From Adlercreutzia muris (GTDB taxonomy: Bacteria; Actinomycetota; Coriobacteriia; Coriobacteriales; Eggerthellaceae): a stretch of DNA of 58,769 nucleotides. The DNA is taken from positions 1 through 58,769 of the forward strand of contig NZ_WAJS01000018.1 of the NCBI RefSeq assembly GCF_008831045.1. Direction: 5' to 3'. Below, one piece after another: positions 17,467 to 28,538 of this stretch. Under the pieces are notes generated by a model, which was not told the DNA's origin, ran no database searches, and saw nothing but the letters and a program-made list of their open reading frames with translations. Numbering within the stretch: the first letter of the stretch is position 1; every line of letters begins with the position of its first letter. Position numbers and translations under genes: made by a program.

Positions 17467-18567
17467 CTATTGGTTCGATACCCGCCACGTATGATAGCCG
17501 ATGACGAAGGGCTCCAGGGCGCCGCCGAGCACTGCGTCCACATTTCCCGTCTCAACGCCGCTGCGCAGGTCCTTCACCAGCTGATAGGGGAACAGCACGT
17601 AGTTGCGGATCTGGCTGCCGAAGGAGTTCTCCATGCGCTCGCCGCGCAGCTCGTCGATCTCGGCTTGGCGACGGCGCTCCTCAAGCTCGTAGAGCTTGGC
17701 GCGCAGCACCCGGAAGGCCGCCTCCTTGTTCTGCAGCTGGCTCTTCTCGTTCTGGCAGGTGACCACGATGCCCGTGGGCTCATGGGTCAGCCGCACGGCC
17801 GAATCGGTGGTGTTCACGCACTGGCCGCCGGGGCCCGAGGAGCGGTACACGTCCACGCGCACGTCGGCGGGGTTCAAGTCCACCTCGATGTCGTCGGCGA
17901 TGACCGGCAGCACCTCCACGGAGGCGAAGGTGGTCTGGCGGCGTTTCTTGGCATCGGTGGGAGAAATGCGCACGAGGCGGTGGATGCCGATCTCGCTGCG
18001 CAGCATGCCGTAGGCGTAGCGGCCCTCGATCTGGATCGTGGCACGGTCGAGCCCGATACCCTCGCCGGGCACCAGATCGAGCACCGTGACCTTCCAGCCC
18101 TTGTCCTCGGCGTAATGGACGTACATCTGGTAGAGCATCTCGGTCCAGTCCTGGGCCTCGAGACCCCCTTGGCCCGGGTTCACCGTCAGGATGGCATCGC
18201 CCTCGTCGAACTCCCCGGCGAACCAGGACTCGATCTCCAGCTGATCAAGCAGGGCGGTCAGCTCGGCGGCAGCCTGGGCGGCCTCCTCGGCGAAGGCCCC
18301 GTCGTCGCCGGCCAGCTCGCAGGCGGTCGCGGCATCGTCGGCCAGGGAACAGGCCCGCTCGTAGTCGGCGATGGTGGCCCGCAGGCTCGAGGCCCGCTTG
18401 CTCACGGCCTGGGCCGCCGCCGCGTCGTTCCAGAAGTCCGGTGCCGCCGCCTGCTCGTCGAGGGCGGCCAAATCGGCGGCCTTCTCATCGATATGCAGGA
18501 AGGCCCGCGCATCGGACAAGCGCCCCCGCGCCCCTTCCAGTTCCTTCTGTATGTCCTTCAGTTCCAT
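17467..18567 (-). CDS. prfB: Peptide chain release factor 2 (RF2)
   Basis: 366-residue class I release factor for UGA and UAA. The GGQ motif that enters the peptidyl-transferase centre is at 247-249 (SSGPGGQCVNTT). The position of the codon-reading SPF tripeptide reads SPT (202-204, in HRLVRISPTDAKKRRQ). The frame is continuous from MELKDIQKEL, so the programmed +1 frameshift found in many prfB genes is absent. The ATG at 18565-18567 matches the family N-terminus. A palindromic repeat element lies between this start and secA upstream. Confidence 0.96.
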   Translation of the reverse strand: MELKDIQKELEGARGRLSDARAFLHIDEKAADLAALDEQAAAPDFWNDAAAAQAVSKRASSLRATIADYERACSLADDAATACELAGDDGAFAEEAAQAAAELTALLDQLEIESWFAGEFDEGDAILTVNPGQGGLEAQDWTEMLYQMYVHYAEDKGWKVTVLDLVPGEGIGLDRATIQIEGRYAYGMLRSEIGIHRLVRISPTDAKKRRQTTFASVEVLPVIADDIEVDLNPADVRVDVYRSSGPGGQCVNTTDSAVRLTHEPTGIVVTCQNEKSQLQNKEAAFRVLRAKLYELEERRRQAEIDELRGERMENSFGSQIRNYVLFPYQLVKDLRSGVETGNVDAVLGGALEPFVIGYHTWRVSNQ

Positions 18568-18602
18568 ACCTTGCCCTGTGTCTCCTTGAAACTCTCTGGG
18601 AG

Positions 18603-18713
18603 CGGAACCGCCCGGTACCTCGATTCGCTCAGACAGTCCTCGCTTTGTGAAACAGCCCACCGGGCTGTTTCAATCGCTGCGGAACTCGCTCGGTCGAGTC
18701 ACCCGCCGTTTCC
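18603..18713. repeat. 111-bp palindromic interspersed element, copy 1
   Basis: An imperfect long palindrome. Outer arms near 18603-18625 and 18690-18713 surround a central hairpin whose arm AACAGCCC and complement GGGCTGTT flank ACC. A second copy of exactly the same length, about 85% identical, is at 41994-42104. Differences between the copies fall in paired positions and restore pairing, so the folded form appears to be what is conserved. Located between secA and prfB. Confidence 0.85.
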
Positions 18714-18749
18714 GCTTCGCTCAACCTTGGCTGAGCAGGCGCGGGCTGG

Positions 18750-21563
<2,814 letters not shown>

Positions 21564-21765
21564 GGGTGGCATCTTCTTTCTCTGCGGTATCGGATCGGTC
21601 TCTTCGGGTCGCCCGTCCCAGTGCGCCCGCGGCCCCCTGCGGGCCGCGCCACCGAGGCCGAGCGCCCCGCGCGTAAATCCGTTCCACTCTACCACAAGGG
21701 CCCGCGCCCGCCCCCGATTCCACAGGGTTTGCAGGGAGCCCGTCACCGCCTGACGGCGATAAGAG

Positions 21766-21796
21766 GGGGCCGGAACCTTCGAGCGGTTCCGGCCCC
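21766..21796. terminator. Terminator downstream of cydB
   Basis: A perfect 12-bp stem (GGGGCCGGAACC at 21766-21777 and its complement at 21785-21796) with a 7-nt loop. On the minus strand it follows cydB and precedes secA. The T-run is short, so part of the effect may depend on stem strength. Confidence 0.7.
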
Positions 21797-21867
21797 TGGA
21801 AAATGCCCGGCTCTGCGAGGGCCCTCGGGTTCGCCGAGCGCGCCCGAGCGGCCTTGGGCCGAAGAGC

Positions 21868-22902
21868 CTAGGAGTGCGCCAGATCCTCCGGCTTCACGCG
21901 ACCGCGGAAGGTACGGTAGATGATGACGTGGTAGGCCAGCACCAAGGGCAGGCCCACGGCGGTGATGACAGTCATCCAGAACAGCGACAGCTCCGAGGAG
22001 GCGGCATTGGCCAGGGTGATGGCCGGGCCCACCGAATCGGGGGTCGCGTTCACGAGCACCGGGAACATCGAGCAGGCCAGGAGCACCACCAGGGCGATCA
22101 TGGCCGCGGACTGGGCCAGAAAGGCCCTCAAGTCGCCGCTCGGGCTGCGGCCGAAGACGATGGAGGCGCCCAGGGCCGCCACCACAAGGGCGGCGCACAG
22201 CCAGCGCGCCGGCGCCAGGGCCGGGTCCATCTCGGTACCCACAAGAGCCAGGGCGAACACCGACACCACGACGAACAGCGCAAGCGCGATCACCTGGAGC
22301 GGCAGGCGCAGGCGAACCGCCCGCTCGCGCAGCTCCGAGGGCAGCGGGGCCTTGAGCGCCGCCCACGCTGCGCCGGCGGCCAGGAACATAGCCAGGCCGA
22401 GCAGACCCGTGAGCAGCGTGAAGGGCGTAATGAGCCCCAGCAGCGGCACCCCGGCGTAGTTGCCGGCCTCGTCCATGGGGATGCCGGCGAAGATGTTGCC
22501 CACAGCCACGCCCAACAGCAGGGCCGGCAGCAGCGATCCCACGAAGAAGCAGCCATCCCACAGCTTCGCCCAACCGGGGTCGCCGGCGCGGAACTCGAAG
22601 GACACCGCGCGCACGATGAGACCGAACAGCACGAGCATCACGGCCAGGTAGAACCCGGAGAAGGTGGTGGCATAGGCGTTGGGGAACGCCGCGAACAGGG
22701 CGCCGCCGGCCGTGAGCAGCCACACCTCGTTGCCATCCCACACCGGCCCGATGGCCCGGCGCAGCACCGCGCGCTCCTCGTCGTTCTTGGCGATGAAGGG
22801 CGAGAGCGCCCCCACGCCCAGATCGAAGCCGTCCAGCACGAAGTAGCCGGCGATGAGCACGAAGATGAGGAAGAACCACAGCACGCTCAGAAACTCGAAC
22901 AT
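21868..22902 (-). CDS. cydB: Cytochrome bd oxidase subunit II
   Basis: 344-residue membrane subunit of the quinol oxidase. The start motif MFEFLSVLWFFLIFVLIAGYFVLDGFDLGVG and IGPVWDGNEVWLLTAGGALFAAFPNAYA are diagnostic of CydB. About eight to nine hydrophobic helices can be read. The start is three bases after the cydA stop, so the genes are translationally linked. The cydDC transporter genes are not adjacent. In an anaerobe the enzyme probably removes oxygen at low tension. Confidence 0.96.
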   Translation of the reverse strand: MFEFLSVLWFFLIFVLIAGYFVLDGFDLGVGALSPFIAKNDEERAVLRRAIGPVWDGNEVWLLTAGGALFAAFPNAYATTFSGFYLAVMLVLFGLIVRAVSFEFRAGDPGWAKLWDGCFFVGSLLPALLLGVAVGNIFAGIPMDEAGNYAGVPLLGLITPFTLLTGLLGLAMFLAAGAAWAALKAPLPSELRERAVRLRLPLQVIALALFVVVSVFALALVGTEMDPALAPARWLCAALVVAALGASIVFGRSPSGDLRAFLAQSAAMIALVVLLACSMFPVLVNATPDSVGPAITLANAASSELSLFWMTVITAVGLPLVLAYHVIIYRTFRGRVKPEDLAHS

Positions 22903-22905
22903 GGC

Positions 22906-24423
22906 CTATTCACCTCCCTTCGCAGCCGTGCCGTCTTCCGCAACGGCCGCCTCGGTCACTTCAACGGCGACGGCGCCCTCAGCGGACACGACCCTGTCGG
23001 CAACCGCGGCCGCCGCCAAAGCCGGCGAGCCCTCGGAGCGATCGCCATCCTCGGCCACCGGGCCCTCCTTAATGAAGCGACCCACCACGCGGGCCCAGCC
23101 GACGAGCAGCACTAGGTACACCACGATAAACAGGCCGATGGTCAGCCATAGCTCGGGCGCCGACACCGACATCGAGATGCCGTCGGCGGTAAGCAGCGAC
23201 ACGCCCTCGGGGCCGGAGACGGAAGGGTACACGACCCAGGGCTGGCGGCCCACCTCGGCGGTGATCCAGCCGGTCTGGATGGCGATGAAAGGCCATAGCG
23301 GCGAGAGTACCGCCAGCCACTGCAGCCAGCGCATACGCGCGATGCGGCCGCCGCGGAACGTGAACACGAGCACGAGGATGCTCGTCACCATGATGAGGCC
23401 GTACATGGCCACCATGAGGTGGTAGCTCTGGAACACGAGGTTCACCGGCATGTCCTCCACCACCATGGCGCCGTACTCCTCGGTCTGGGCCAGCTCGTTG
23501 AGGCCCGGGTACTCCGTGTCGAAGTTGCCCGTGGCCAGAAAGCTCGTGCCGCCGGGAATGGCGAAGGGGGCGATGACCTCCTGGGTTTCCTCATCCACGA
23601 TGCCCACGGCGTACAGCGGCGGCACCTCGGAATCGTACATGCCCTCCATCATGGCGAGCTTGGTGGGCTGCTCCTCCCACACCACCACGGCCGAGGCGTG
23701 GGCGAACACGATCATGGCGCAGGAGGTGACGATGCCCACCACCGCGGCGATGCGCATGGTCTTCATGGCGAAGTCGCTGTGGCGCTTCTTCAGCATGTAC
23801 CAGCCGGCCACGGCCATAGCCACGAAGGCGCCCATGATGAGCAGGGCGTCCACCGTATGGGTGTAGCGGGCGAAGATGGACGGATTGAAGGCAGCCGCAA
23901 AGAAGTCGGTGATGACCGCCTCGGTGCCATCGGCGTTCAGCTCGCCGCCGGCGGGCGTCTGCATCCACGAGTTCGCGATGAGGATCCACAGGGCCGACAG
24001 GCACGAACCGACCCACACGAGCCAGGCGGACACCATATAGAACCGCGGTGACACGCGCTTGCGGCCGAACAGCAGCACCCCCAGGAACATAGACTCCAGG
24101 AAGAAGGCGAGCAGGGCCTCGGCAGCCAAGGGCGCCCCGAAGATGTCGCCGACGAAGCGCGAATAGTTCGCCCAGTTCGTACCGAAGGAGAACTCCATGG
24201 TGATACCCGTGGCTACGCCGATGGCGAAGGTCGCGGTGAAGATCTTCACCCAGAACTTCGTCGCCGCCGCATCCTCAGGTCTGCGTGTGCGATAGTAGCG
24301 TGTCTCGTTGATGGCCAGAATGAGCCCGAGCCCGATGGATAAGGGCACGAACAGGAAATGGTAGGCCACTGTCAGCGCGAATTGCACGCGCGACAGCAGG
24401 GCCACATCAGCGAAGGCCTCCAT
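22906..24423 (-). CDS. cydA: Cytochrome bd oxidase subunit I
   Basis: 505-residue heme-bearing subunit that oxidises quinol and reduces oxygen to water. Likely heme ligands are His22 (AYHFLFVPLS), His189 (ARYTHT) and Met337 (SYHLMVAM). EEQPTKLAMMEG near 250-261 corresponds to the quinol-site region, and GWITAEVGRQPW is the conserved signature. The Q-loop is short. The C-terminus carries about 50 Ala/Glu/Val-rich residues of unknown role. ATG at 24421-24423 with AAAGGGGGTG upstream. A promoter-proximal hairpin lies in the leader. Confidence 0.97.
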   Translation of the reverse strand: MEAFADVALLSRVQFALTVAYHFLFVPLSIGLGLILAINETRYYRTRRPEDAAATKFWVKIFTATFAIGVATGITMEFSFGTNWANYSRFVGDIFGAPLAAEALLAFFLESMFLGVLLFGRKRVSPRFYMVSAWLVWVGSCLSALWILIANSWMQTPAGGELNADGTEAVITDFFAAAFNPSIFARYTHTVDALLIMGAFVAMAVAGWYMLKKRHSDFAMKTMRIAAVVGIVTSCAMIVFAHASAVVVWEEQPTKLAMMEGMYDSEVPPLYAVGIVDEETQEVIAPFAIPGGTSFLATGNFDTEYPGLNELAQTEEYGAMVVEDMPVNLVFQSYHLMVAMYGLIMVTSILVLVFTFRGGRIARMRWLQWLAVLSPLWPFIAIQTGWITAEVGRQPWVVYPSVSGPEGVSLLTADGISMSVSAPELWLTIGLFIVVYLVLLVGWARVVGRFIKEGPVAEDGDRSEGSPALAAAAVADRVVSAEGAVAVEVTEAAVAEDGTAAKGGE

Positions 24424-24491
24424 GGCACACCCCCTTTCAAATCGGGCCCGGCCCATAACCCCATCGAGCGGCCGGACGCTTCCGTATACGC

Positions 24492-24559
24492 GGTCGATTC
24501 CCAGACGGGAATCGACTCGGGAACATAGTATACGCTTTCGCGGGCCGCATCTGCGTCAA
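24492..24559 (-). promoter_or_regulatory. cydA promoter region with leader hairpin/operator
   Basis: A minus-strand -10 TATACT is at 24527-24532. A TTGACG at 24554-24559 could be the -35, but the 21-bp spacing is long. Immediately downstream of the presumed start is a near-perfect inverted repeat, TCGATTCCC at 24494-24502 and GGGAATCGA at 24507-24515 with loop AGAC, flanked by two GTATAC hexamers. It could be a repressor operator for oxygen or redox control or a 5' mRNA hairpin. The role is inferred from position only. Confidence 0.5.
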
Positions 24560-27237
24560 CAACGGGAAATCGCGTCCCGCTCCCCCACGGCCGTATCGCC
24601 CTCAAGAAGCGATTGGTAGAGCGCCTGCAGCGACGGGGAGGGATCCAGGCCGAGGGAGTCGCCGAGAAAGTCGCGGCAGGCGAAGAAAGTGTCCAGGGCG
24701 GCGCTGCGCTGGTCCGAGACCATCTGGGCCCGCATGAGGGCGGCGTAGACATCCTCCCGCGTGCCATCCCGACGCAGGGCCTCGCGGGCGAACCAGAGGG
24801 CGCCCTGGGGCTCCCCATCCCGGCGCAGGCGGCACGAGGCGGCCACGAGGCCGTCCACCATCTCAGTGGCGAATCGCTCGCGGAACTGTCCCACGGTCTC
24901 GCAGCCCCCCTCCGCCGGCAGCAGCGGCGCATCGAAGGTCTCTTGGAGCTGGAGAATGACCTGCTCCCAAGCGAGAGAGCCTGTCGCGGGCCCGAACAGA
25001 AGACGCCGGGTCAGCGATTCGAAGTCGACCACGTCGCTAACGAGCAGGGCCGGATCGAGGCGACAGCCGTAGCGGTCGCGCACCAGATAGGGACACCGGC
25101 CGCCCACGGCCAAGATGCGGGACAGCTCGCTCCACACCCGATAGAAGCTCTTAGCCCCGGTGCGCTGGTCGGCGGCGGGCCACATCATGGCCACGATGCG
25201 CTCCCGCGTCAGCTCGCGGCCGCGGTGAAGCACGAGCAGGGCCAGCAGAAGGCGAGCCCGGCGGCGCGACTTGAGGGCCGCGGTCACATCGGTCTCCCCC
25301 ACCGACACCGTCATGGCTCCGAAGAGCCGCACGTGCAGCAGGGGCGGTGCCAGGGGCACAGCGGCGGCGCGGGACGAGACGTCCAGGGCATCCCCGCGAC
25401 TGACGGCCGGGAATGCGGCGGGGGCGCCGGGGGCGGCGAAGGGGTCTGCGCCAGGACCCGCCGGGGCAGAACTGCGGCGAGAGCGGGACGAAGCCGCGGC
25501 CTCTCGGCCACCGCGGGCCATGGAGATACGGGCCTCGTCGAGGGCTGCTTGGGCCCGCTCTCCCAGGCCGGGCAGGCCCGCGAGGGCAAGGGCGCCCTCG
25601 ATGCGCTCCAGGGCCGCGGCCGCCTCTCGTCCGCCAAGGCCCAAGCTGCCGCCTGCGGCGGCGCGCTCGGCGCATTCGGCCACGAAGGAGGCCAGGGCCG
25701 CCAGATCGGCCCCCGCAAGCAGAGAGGCGTCCTCGCGGCCGGGCTCGAAGGCCCCGGTGGACGCCGCGGCATCCAGGGCCCAGGCGGCAGCCAGGAGCAA
25801 GGCCTGCTCCAGGTCCCCCTCCACCGGGGCGGCGCCGAGCAGCTCACGAGCCACTCCGTGCCAGCGAGCGAGGGGATCCTCCCCGCTCCGATCGGCCAGG
25901 GCCACGGAGGCAAGCGCACGCAGCGCCCCCTCGTGAGCGTTGAGCGTTGACTCCTGGGCGATGCGGGCAAGCCACGATTCCACGGGCTCGGCCATGGCCC
26001 GTCGCGCCGCAGCGTTGCCCTGGCCGTAGGCGGCCAGGGCCGCGGCGGCCCGCAACGTGTCGGAGGCCTGGGGCGAGCCGAGGGCCTTTCGGGCGAACTC
26101 GATGGCACGGCGGCCATCCCCGGCTAAAGCACGAGCCCAGGCCATCATCGCGTTCACCCCGGCCCGCTCCTCCACTCGGATGCGGCAGACCGTCCGATAG
26201 AGCTCCTCGAGCTCGGCCCCGCCGTCGGCCCACAAGAGATGCCATCCGGCCTGGCCGAGCCATGCGGACACCGCCTCACGGCTGGCGAAGGCCCCCATCA
26301 CCATCGCAGCCCGACGGCCAGCTCCCCGGGCCACCATGCGGTCGGCCACCAGACGCACCATCTCGTCGCGCTCGAAGCGCCCCTGAATGCGGGCAAGGGC
26401 ATCGAGGCTGGGAGCCAGAGCGGCCCGCAGTATCGGCAGGGGCACCGCTACGGCATTGAAGGTATCCTCGTCCGCCTCGATGCCGGCGTAGGGATAGTGC
26501 TGTGCCAGAAAGCCCCAGATCTCCCCCGCTCGGACGCTGCCCACGAGCAGGGCCAGGTCTGACCGGCTGCCACAGCCCATGGCAAGAACGGCCCACAGAG
26601 CGATGCGCGTCTCAGCCGGCAGCTCCTCGGCGGCGAGGCCCCGCACCAAAGCCGCCTGCCCCTCCTCGCCCCACCGCAGGCAGGGCACGCGCATCGCCAG
26701 GGGCAGGCCCACCGCAGGCCGGAAGGGCGCCAGATCGTCAACCCGCGCCTCCTCCTCATCGACGAGCAGGTCTCTCGCCCCAACCGCCACGCGGTCGCGC
26801 TGGAGGGCCGCCCAGCCGTCCGCGGCGGGAGCGCAGGTGACAATCACCTCGCAACCACTCTCCAGAAGCCGGTCGATGGCCATCGAGAAGACCGCCTCCC
26901 GCTCTTCGTCGAGGACGGGCACATCGGCGAGCACGGCCAGAGACGCCTCGGGATCGCACGCCACCACGGCGGAAGCGAGCACGCCAGCATCCAGATCGCG
27001 CAGGAAGCAAGGGGAGGTGCCGCTGATCCAGAATACGTGTTGGAAACCGAATACCACCTCGGCGTACTCGTAGGCCACCGTCGCCTTGCCGAACCCCGTC
27101 GGCGCCACAAGGAAGCGGGCGACGCGGCGGTTGCGCAGCAGCTGCGACACGAGATGCGGCCGGCTTGCGAACCGCTCGGGGACCACTGAGGCGGGACGGA
27201 TGCCGCGGCAGGCGCATTGCTGGATGAAACGGGTCAT
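24556..27237 (-). CDS. Large SARP/BTAD-type transcriptional regulator with N-terminal NTPase-like region
   Basis: 893 residues. The N-terminal part (about 20-300) resembles MalT/STAND NTPase domains with a loop VAPTGFGKATV, in which the Ser/Thr after the Lys of Walker A is Ala, so nucleotide binding is doubtful. A helical middle region follows, then a low-complexity linker near 590-630. The C-terminus has an OmpR-like winged helix (about 635-735, VRLFGAMTVSVGE...SRRRARLLLALL) and a BTAD domain (about 735-875). In classical SARP proteins the DNA-binding half is at the N-terminus. ATG with AAAGGAACT upstream. It lies 130 bp before cydA on the same strand, so it may regulate cydAB, but this is only positional. 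Confidence 0.85.
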   Translation of the reverse strand: MTRFIQQCACRGIRPASVVPERFASRPHLVSQLLRNRRVARFLVAPTGFGKATVAYEYAEVVFGFQHVFWISGTSPCFLRDLDAGVLASAVVACDPEASLAVLADVPVLDEEREAVFSMAIDRLLESGCEVIVTCAPAADGWAALQRDRVAVGARDLLVDEEEARVDDLAPFRPAVGLPLAMRVPCLRWGEEGQAALVRGLAAEELPAETRIALWAVLAMGCGSRSDLALLVGSVRAGEIWGFLAQHYPYAGIEADEDTFNAVAVPLPILRAALAPSLDALARIQGRFERDEMVRLVADRMVARGAGRRAAMVMGAFASREAVSAWLGQAGWHLLWADGGAELEELYRTVCRIRVEERAGVNAMMAWARALAGDGRRAIEFARKALGSPQASDTLRAAAALAAYGQGNAAARRAMAEPVESWLARIAQESTLNAHEGALRALASVALADRSGEDPLARWHGVARELLGAAPVEGDLEQALLLAAAWALDAAASTGAFEPGREDASLLAGADLAALASFVAECAERAAAGGSLGLGGREAAAALERIEGALALAGLPGLGERAQAALDEARISMARGGREAAASSRSRRSSAPAGPGADPFAAPGAPAAFPAVSRGDALDVSSRAAAVPLAPPLLHVRLFGAMTVSVGETDVTAALKSRRRARLLLALLVLHRGRELTRERIVAMMWPAADQRTGAKSFYRVWSELSRILAVGGRCPYLVRDRYGCRLDPALLVSDVVDFESLTRRLLFGPATGSLAWEQVILQLQETFDAPLLPAEGGCETVGQFRERFATEMVDGLVAASCRLRRDGEPQGALWFAREALRRDGTREDVYAALMRAQMVSDQRSAALDTFFACRDFLGDSLGLDPSPSLQALYQSLLEGDTAVGERDAISRC

Positions 27238-27714
27238 AGAGTTCCTTTCACTCTCACGGTTGAAAAACAGCCCGACGCACCCTAGGCCTCTCCGTTGTCG
27301 AGCGCAAGGGGCAGGCCGGCGCCCCCGGCCCGTCGCGCTCAGCTGCCGACGACCACCAGATAGGGTTCAGGCCGCCGTCAGGCACCCTGTCGGTTTCCGA
27401 TCCGCCCCGCTTCAACCCCTCTTTCGCCCCTTCTGGCCACGGCGGCCCCACCCGGCCGCCGCACAACCCCCTCGGCCCTGGGCAATCACGGGAAGCCCCC
27501 GAGCCGATGGAGCGGCACTCAAAATACAGGCGCCTTCCAGGAACTCGCGCGTCACCCAGCCCCGCCGCGAGGCGCGCGGCAGGGCCGCTACAGGAGCGCT
27601 CCAGGTTTATCGCAGGCCCGATGCGAGGCCGGCATCAGGATCCTCAAGGGAGCGCGCCCCCACTTTTCCGTCCTTCGCAACGACATTTCGCCCCGTTCCC
27701 CACAGTTCCTCCAC

Positions 27715-27912
27715 GAACCGGCCCCTCCCGCAACGGGACCGGGCGGAGAACCGGCCCCTCCCGCAACGGGGTTGCGCGGCGAGCTGGCCGCTCCGAAACG
27801 GGGACCGGGCGGCGAATCGACCCTCCTCGCAACGGGAAAGCGCCGCGAATTCCCCTTCCCGAGAGGAAGAACGGGCAGCGAATCACTCCCCCCTTCTTTC
27901 CCTTTCTCTCTC
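27715..27912. repeat. 33-bp tandem repeat, six units
   Basis: Units begin at 27715, 27748, 27781, 27814, 27847 and 27880, each with a core like CCCCTCCCGCAACGGG followed by a GGGCGGCGA-type end. Units 1 and 2 are nearly identical; later units diverge. Because 33 is a multiple of three, all frames on both strands stay open, giving 11-residue peptide repeats in each. No start context favours any one frame. Confidence 0.75.
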
Positions 27913-27934
27913 CCTTCGCCATCGGGCACAAAGA

Positions 27935-27958
27935 AAAAGGACCCCGAGGGGTCCTTTT
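27935..27958 (-). terminator. Rho-independent terminator of the rplU-rsfS operon
   Basis: AAAAGGACCCC at 27935-27945 pairs with GGGGTCCTTTT at 27948-27958. On the minus strand the stem is followed by a T-rich tract, 45 bp after the rsfS stop. Confidence 0.8.
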
Positions 27959-28002
27959 CGTTCGGTTCCGCTCGCCGCGGGCTGCGCGGGCGGCAGATGC
28001 CC

Positions 28003-28443
28003 TTAGGCCGGCTTGCGGCCCAGCAGCTTGGCGATGCGCTCAGAGTACTCGAGGTTCTCGAGCCCCGCCTCCATGGCCAAATCAATGGTGGGCGCGTCGT
28101 TCCACAGCGCCTCGAGGCGATAGTACTCGCGCGTCTCGGGCATGAACACGTGCACCACGATGTTGCCGTAGTCCAGCAGCGACCAGCTTCCGTCCGGCGA
28201 CACCTCCCGATGGGTGGGCTTGATGTCCGCATCCTCCCGCAGCTTGTCCTCGATCTCGTCGATGATGGCGTCCACCTGGCGGGAGTTGGCCGCCGTGGCG
28301 ATGACGAAGTAGTCGGTCACACCGATGAGCTCGCGCACCTCCTGCACCATGATATCGGTGGCCTTCTTCTCATCGGCCGCCTGCGCCGCGATGATGGCGC
28401 ACTTCCGCGAGAATGCGGCCTGCTCGGCAACAGCGTCGGTCAT
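28003..28443 (-). CDS. rsfS: Ribosomal silencing factor RsfS
   Basis: 146-residue RsfS/DUF143 protein that binds L14 and blocks subunit joining when nutrients are short. The core runs from about residue 25 to 130 with the conserved DYFVIATAANSRQVDAIID and GSWSLLDYGNIVVHVF segments. The ATG at 28441-28443 has GGGAGG six bases upstream. It is the last gene of the ribosomal-protein/proline/NAD operon, 95 bp after yqeK; the rsfS-nadD-yqeK association is common in bacteria. Confidence 0.93.
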   Translation of the reverse strand: MTDAVAEQAAFSRKCAIIAAQAADEKKATDIMVQEVRELIGVTDYFVIATAANSRQVDAIIDEIEDKLREDADIKPTHREVSPDGSWSLLDYGNIVVHVFMPETREYYRLEALWNDAPTIDLAMEAGLENLEYSERIAKLLGRKPA

Positions 28444-28538
28444 GCTGTCCTCCCATCCAGTACGAATCAAAAAACGAATCTGCTTACCATAGCACAAGGA
28501 AAGGGCCGCTTGCCCTTTCGCAGAAACCTCCGCGGATT

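Larger units (their letters stand above)
27238..28002. other. Gene-poor interval between rsfS and the SARP-like gene
   Basis: No confident gene. Overlapping open frames on both strands are driven by a 33-bp (11-codon) tandem repeat and Arg/Pro/Gly-rich sequence with no ribosome site. The interval contains the rsfS terminator, the repeat, and about 400 bp next to the SARP-like gene that presumably include its promoter, although no good -35/-10 pair was recognised. Confidence 0.55.

Noticed and set aside
17467-18567. Programmed +1 frameshift in prfB
   Set aside because: The frame is continuous from the start codon with no in-frame stop near codon 25.
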